DNA from: CBDCWQ01 sp965223435
Lineage (GTDB): Bacteria; Myxococcota; Kuafuiibacteriia; Kuafuiibacteriales; Kuafuiibacteriaceae
Direction: 5' to 3'
NCBI GenBank assembly: GCA_965223435.1
Contig: CBDCWQ010000020.1
Location: 744,001 to 808,000 of the forward strand
Length of the DNA stretch: 64,000 nt
This document shows, in pieces, positions 62,301 through 64,000 of this stretch; positions within the stretch are counted from its first letter, which is position 1; each line of letters begins with the position of its first letter. The position numbers and the translations under genes were made by a program. Under the pieces are notes generated by a model. The model saw only the letters and a list, made by a program, of their open reading frames with translations, was not told where the DNA came from and searched no databases.

Positions 62301-64000
62301 AGCGCTCGCACCATGTCTCGATGGCGTGGGTCTGCATCTTGCGTGTTGGTACCGACAAATGCGTTCTTTGGGCGGTAGCGCCAGTCGCTGCTGAGGCTGA
62401 TGACCTTGCGCACTCGGCCGTCGTCGGTGGCGGGGAGCTCGAGCGCGCCGTTCACCGCAGCGCGGATGGCACCCACGACGTCACTGGGGCTTGCCTTGTC
62501 CGCCGAGCCGACGTGGATTCCGCGCACGAGCACGTTCCCGCCCCAATCTGGTGCTTGGCGATGCAGTTCTTTCAGAAGGATCGCACTATGTCGGACGCCG
62601 CTGGCACTGGTTTTGGGGATGTGTGCGAGGGTCTTGGGCGCGTTGTGAAAATCGCCGACCACGACCGCGACCACCAGCGGCGCGTTCGGGTCCGGTGGGG
62701 CTTCAGAAAAGCGGATGATTTTGGGGGAACCGGTACTGGGTGGGAACAGGGTGCTTTGGAACTCCGGCGTGTGGATGCGCGCGGCTGATGGGTTTTCTTC
62801 TTGGGTCCAGTGGCCGGTCGACGAGAGTCGGTAGGTCTCTATCAAGAGCTTTTGGTCGGCCGTAGGCAGTGTGCCCCAGTCGATGATGGCTGCCGGCAGA
62901 CTCCATGTTCCTTCTTCTTTCAGCGCATGGACTTCCACCGGATCACTCAAGAGGGTGAGATCCCCGTCTTCGGTACGAATGCCCAAAAGCGGGGCGGCGT
63001 AGTGTCTTTGGTGGGCGAGGGCATCAACCATCTGGGATACGGTCTCGGCATCCACGGGACCTAAGGGCACCTGGGCGAGACTGATTTGCTCCAATCGGGT
63101 GGCCATGGTGAACGCGTGGGGGAGCGGGTTTTCGGCGGTGGTGTTGATTTTGAACACGCCTTGGTCGGGACTGGTGGGCAGGTACACGGCAAGCACGTCG
63201 TTTCCGTCGACGGCTCGGAGGACCACTTGGTCCTCATCTGGGGTGTAGCCCAAGGCGGTCCCGAGATGGAGTCCGCCCGAAGGACGGACCAAATAAAGGG
63301 CGTGTTCGCTGGTCATCGACTCGACCGTTTCAGACCGGCCGAGGCCGGGCGCGGACCGATTGATGTTCTGGTAGCTTGCGAGCCACCCGGAATCCTCGGG
63401 CGATTGAAGGTGGTCCCACAGACTGCTTTTGCCGCCCAAGGGCCGAAGCCCGATGCCGTGGAAGACATCGTCCCAGCTGCGGTGGGACCGCACGAAGGTC
63501 ATCTGGCGCACGTGGCTTCTGGCGAGGCGAAGCCTCGCCGCAGTCACTTGGCTGGGCGTGTTCGCGGGTGCTTTCGGTCGCGTGATACCGGTGTCCAGAA
63601 CCGCCGACCAATCGTAGGGTGGGGTGACAAAGCGCACGGGCACTTTCTGTTGCCCGAGGAGGTTCATGGCGGCGAGCACGTCGTGGTCGTCGGGATGAAT
63701 GGCTTGAAGTCCATTCGGAAGGGTGTAGACCCTCAGGGGTGTATGAAGCTGGATGCCGTGTTGGACGAGCTTTTCGAGTTGGGTTTCGAGGGAGGTCGGG
63801 CCCTCGCTCGCGATGGGGAGACTTCGATAAATGCGCTTGATGTCCCATTCGTACACGCCGGCTGGGTATGCCGAAGGGTCGTCGATGGCTTGCGTTCCCA
63901 TGTACCGGCGCACGGGCTGGTGGCGAAGGGCTGCGGCCTTTTTTTCGATGGCAGGAAAGGCTTCCACAAAGACCCCGTCGGTGGAGGAAAAGGGCAAGTC
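59339..64000 (-). CDS. Giant secreted protein 3, C-terminal part: ParB-like/ART-like modules around a subtilase-like domain (5' end outside window)
   Basis: At least 1,552 codons are open to the right edge, so the start and any signal peptide lie outside; the TTG at 63997 is not taken as the start. Two homologous modules of about 350-370 residues flank a central region. Each opens PAGV(Y/F)E, then a ParB-like segment (DVLAAMNLLGQQKVPVRFV; LPLVAAMNLLGETKIPLRVV). An ART-like segment follows (VFHGIGLRPLGGKSSL ... YLVRPSGGLHLG), then a second ParB-like segment ending (A/V)IDW. Between them lies a subtilase-like domain without a recognisable catalytic Ser. The C-terminal 260 residues are beta-rich and unassigned. 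It shares no clear domain with giant 2 but has the ART-like theme of giant 1. It converges on the RNA methyltransferase gene. Confidence 0.72.
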   Translation of the reverse strand, partial: DLPFSSTDGVFVEAFPAIEKKAAALRHQPVRRYMGTQAIDDPSAYPAGVYEWDIKRIYRSLPIASEGPTSLETQLEKLVQHGIQLHTPLRVYTLPNGLQAIHPDDHDVLAAMNLLGQQKVPVRFVTPPYDWSAVLDTGITRPKAPANTPSQVTAARLRLARSHVRQMTFVRSHRSWDDVFHGIGLRPLGGKSSLWDHLQSPEDSGWLASYQNINRSAPGLGRSETVESMTSEHALYLVRPSGGLHLGTALGYTPDEDQVVLRAVDGNDVLAVYLPTSPDQGVFKINTTAENPLPHAFTMATRLEQISLAQVPLGPVDAETVSQMVDALAHQRHYAAPLLGIRTEDGDLTLLSDPVEVHALKEEGTWSLPAAIIDWGTLPTADQKLLIETYRLSSTGHWTQEENPSAARIHTPEFQSTLFPPSTGSPKIIRFSEAPPDPNAPLVVAVVVGDFHNAPKTLAHIPKTSASGVRHSAILLKELHRQAPDWGGNVLVRGIHVGSADKASPSDVVGAIRAAVNGALELPATDDGRVRKVISLSSDWRYRPKNAFVGTNTQDADPRHRDMVRALREVIAEARMAGVMIVARAESGAAMSEAIVEAGYGQDHFLNVAGTTKAFPDPEASAKSSRSTQVDFLAPGLAPLITDEGAILAKDPAVPTAITAATAAAAIVATLSADGPLSIPFVPNLLKSLLLPNPRGPHEPGQLAPDRVREGVFARVQKRVQILPGIGSKHVTGPVDPLSFNTIAHHTRKANRFFVIRNLPQPEMVPISSLEGHPVSDKETLVLFLDTELVDVVDGRVWNAGIKSGHIAVTPGTPTKIGFTGEPTLRLVGQKFHFLDVKPKSRDPRFLFGEPGLNTDGLVASDYTRIIHHRDAVQGQAPTHRVRRLRKGLEVSPQKYPAGVFEASIHSIFRGSGVSFSGPGKFGGPSLETWLQTLTETGLDLENPVHVYFDTTSYDSFFVWPDDLPLVAAMNLLGETKIPLRVVPRPDAWQTSFKNRAPVPNADTPEGISSNALRQGQAKADVTRFAIGPSNIDHVFQHGLQPDGTDPNLLNHVWNTGAKSAWLRTYDSPDAVTYFKVMPAPSTLYLVRFQGGISLTMATGIADTQTAVPGIPAHDVLAAYQTISGQSHFVVNPQAHNPLPNEVRFAEFTFQPIEDLDLTRFDQKEVHSLGETLDAGNVLEPLFILKDGPKLEILEGKSRAVALRSIGRNVVPAFVIDWDNADDATKQEMTKFLSKRNPVNPKGNPQSASLPLVPKAPRFTKDHDIGNRVKILFDDALFDPDPQKPILNEIVVISTHHPEYLSKSDKTMFLGSEKSVIHALFERPRLFSVEALPADKRFESIDLSAMMDPGSAYYRGITKDLGKGALPRLPAGWSRKIAYLVYGKGEPFHISHTATFVPKTVSLPITFQKPVIDAKGVWESIDLSFSYAETGYRANLAEIYFSSIDPEDLGHGPQDFLHFKIPLDALSTTHPHRLALTGPQRSAKAGLSAQDYFESHLGPQSPYELWTSARIHGIVSNSSDVFRAIQIGPTREGKPQKLDISGWGLPSIPTEEP
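60280..61330 (-). repeat. Second ParB-like/ART-like/ParB-like module of giant 3
   Basis: It opens YPAGVFEASIHSIFRG near 61325. The first ParB-like strand-helix (LPLVAAMNLLGETKIPLRVV) lies near 61125-61050. The ART-like part has IDHVFQHGLQPDG near 60935-60885, YLVRFQGGISLTMATG, and a closing segment TQTAVPGIPAHDVLAAY (60750-60645). There, T-x-T stands where LT/cholera-type enzymes have E-x-E. The second ParB-like part (EILEGKSRAVALRSIGRN, VPAFVIDW) ends near 60335. Confidence 0.5.
61975..62690 (-). other. Subtilase-like domain, apparently inactive
   Basis: The order of elements matches a subtilisin fold: a first strand LVVAVVVGDFHN; a His-containing helix GVRHSAILLKELHR; VLVRGIHVGSADKASPSDVV and a helix; VRKVISLSSDW; AGVMIVARAESGA; FLNVAGTTK; QVDFLAPGLAPLIT; and a final helix PTAITAATAAAAIVATL. 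That last segment occupies the GTSMAxPHVAG position, so Ala stands where the nucleophile Ser should be. The oxyanion Asn is also missing, and the Asp/His pair is not clearly present. I read it as a pseudo-protease or binding domain. Confidence 0.55.
62810..63930 (-). repeat. First ParB-like/ART-like/ParB-like module of giant 3
   Basis: It contains PAGVYEWDIKRIYRSL, then a ParB-like segment (LRVYTLPNGLQAIHPDDHDV ... VPVRFV, 63745-63630). An ART-like segment follows (FVRSHRSWDDVFHGIGLRP near 63500-63440; YLVRPSGGLHLGTALG; PDEDQVVLRAVDGNDVLAVY near 63245-63185). A second ParB-like segment ends IIDWG near 62875. The closing ART segment keeps Glu at the first ExE position but has Gln at the catalytic one. 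Confidence 0.5.

Noticed and set aside
1..64000. CRISPR arrays, insertion sequences, phage genes, rRNA or tRNA genes
   Set aside because: No spaced short repeats, transposase motifs or RNA gene signatures were seen by eye; a tRNAscan/Infernal run would be needed to exclude small RNAs.

Overview
The window looks like chromosomal DNA of a GC-rich deltaproteobacterial or Myxococcota-like organism. I infer this from a DUF1552 protein, a MYXO-CTERM-like tail on a secreted giant, a TolQ/TolR/TolR cluster, an archaeal/eukaryotic-type prolyl-tRNA synthetase, many GTG/TTG starts, and several Omp85-like, lipoprotein and very long secreted proteins. No rRNA, tRNA, CRISPR array, phage or insertion sequence was recognised. 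All family names come from reading motifs by eye; no database search was possible.

Layout. 1-0.7 kb: 3' end of a DUF1552 gene. 0.8-6.3 kb (-): a 1.8k-residue secreted protein with an alpha/alpha-barrel core, four CBM11/CIA30-like modules and a sorting-tail-like C-terminus. 6.5-8.9 kb (-): a tight operon of a di-haem cytochrome c lipoprotein, a 62-residue exported protein and an NsrR-like Rrf2 regulator, with a perfect palindrome at its head. 8.9-10.4 kb: proS. 10.7-13.5 kb: an exported protein and a membrane MutS-like ATPase. 13.5-15.4 kb (-): an acetyl-CoA hydrolase/transferase-GNAT fusion. 15.5-20.2 kb (+): an operon of an Omp85-like barrel, an exported kinase-like protein and an NTP/NDP-exchanger-like carrier. 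20.3-22.3 kb (-): a DUF4838 lipoprotein. 22.7-31.4 kb (-): giant protein 1 (about 2,930 aa). 31.7-33.4 kb (-): TolQ-TolR-TolR proton channel. Then a PilT/PilU ATPase, an orphan FtsE-like ATPase, iron superoxide dismutase, a cadherin/propeller lipoprotein and an outer-membrane barrel. 40.3-53.5 kb (-): giant protein 2 (about 4,394 aa). 54.1-57.8 kb (-): heterodimeric ABC exporter. 57.9-59.3 kb (+): RlmD/TrmA-type methyltransferase. 59.3-64 kb (-): 3' part of giant protein 3.

The unusual part is the set of giant secreted proteins, which fill about half of the window. Giants 1 and 2 share a front end: GW-type N-terminal repeats, Asp-box segments, a CxCPxCWC knuckle and an alpha/alpha-barrel-like core. 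They also share a CTTGGGGGGA ribosome-binding region. Giant 1 ends in three repeats that I read as cholera/LT-type ADP-ribosyltransferase (ART) folds, of which only the last keeps the catalytic-type Glu. Giant 3 carries two copies of a ParB-like / ART-like / ParB-like module around a subtilase-like domain that seems to lack its catalytic Ser. Giant 2 ends in at least five copies of a WF(I/V)-centred repeat that I do not recognise. I infer a family of secreted effectors or surface proteins built from mostly inactive enzyme folds. A second candidate system is the Omp85-like / exported kinase-like / nucleotide-exchanger operon, which could in principle support phosphorylation outside the cytoplasm.
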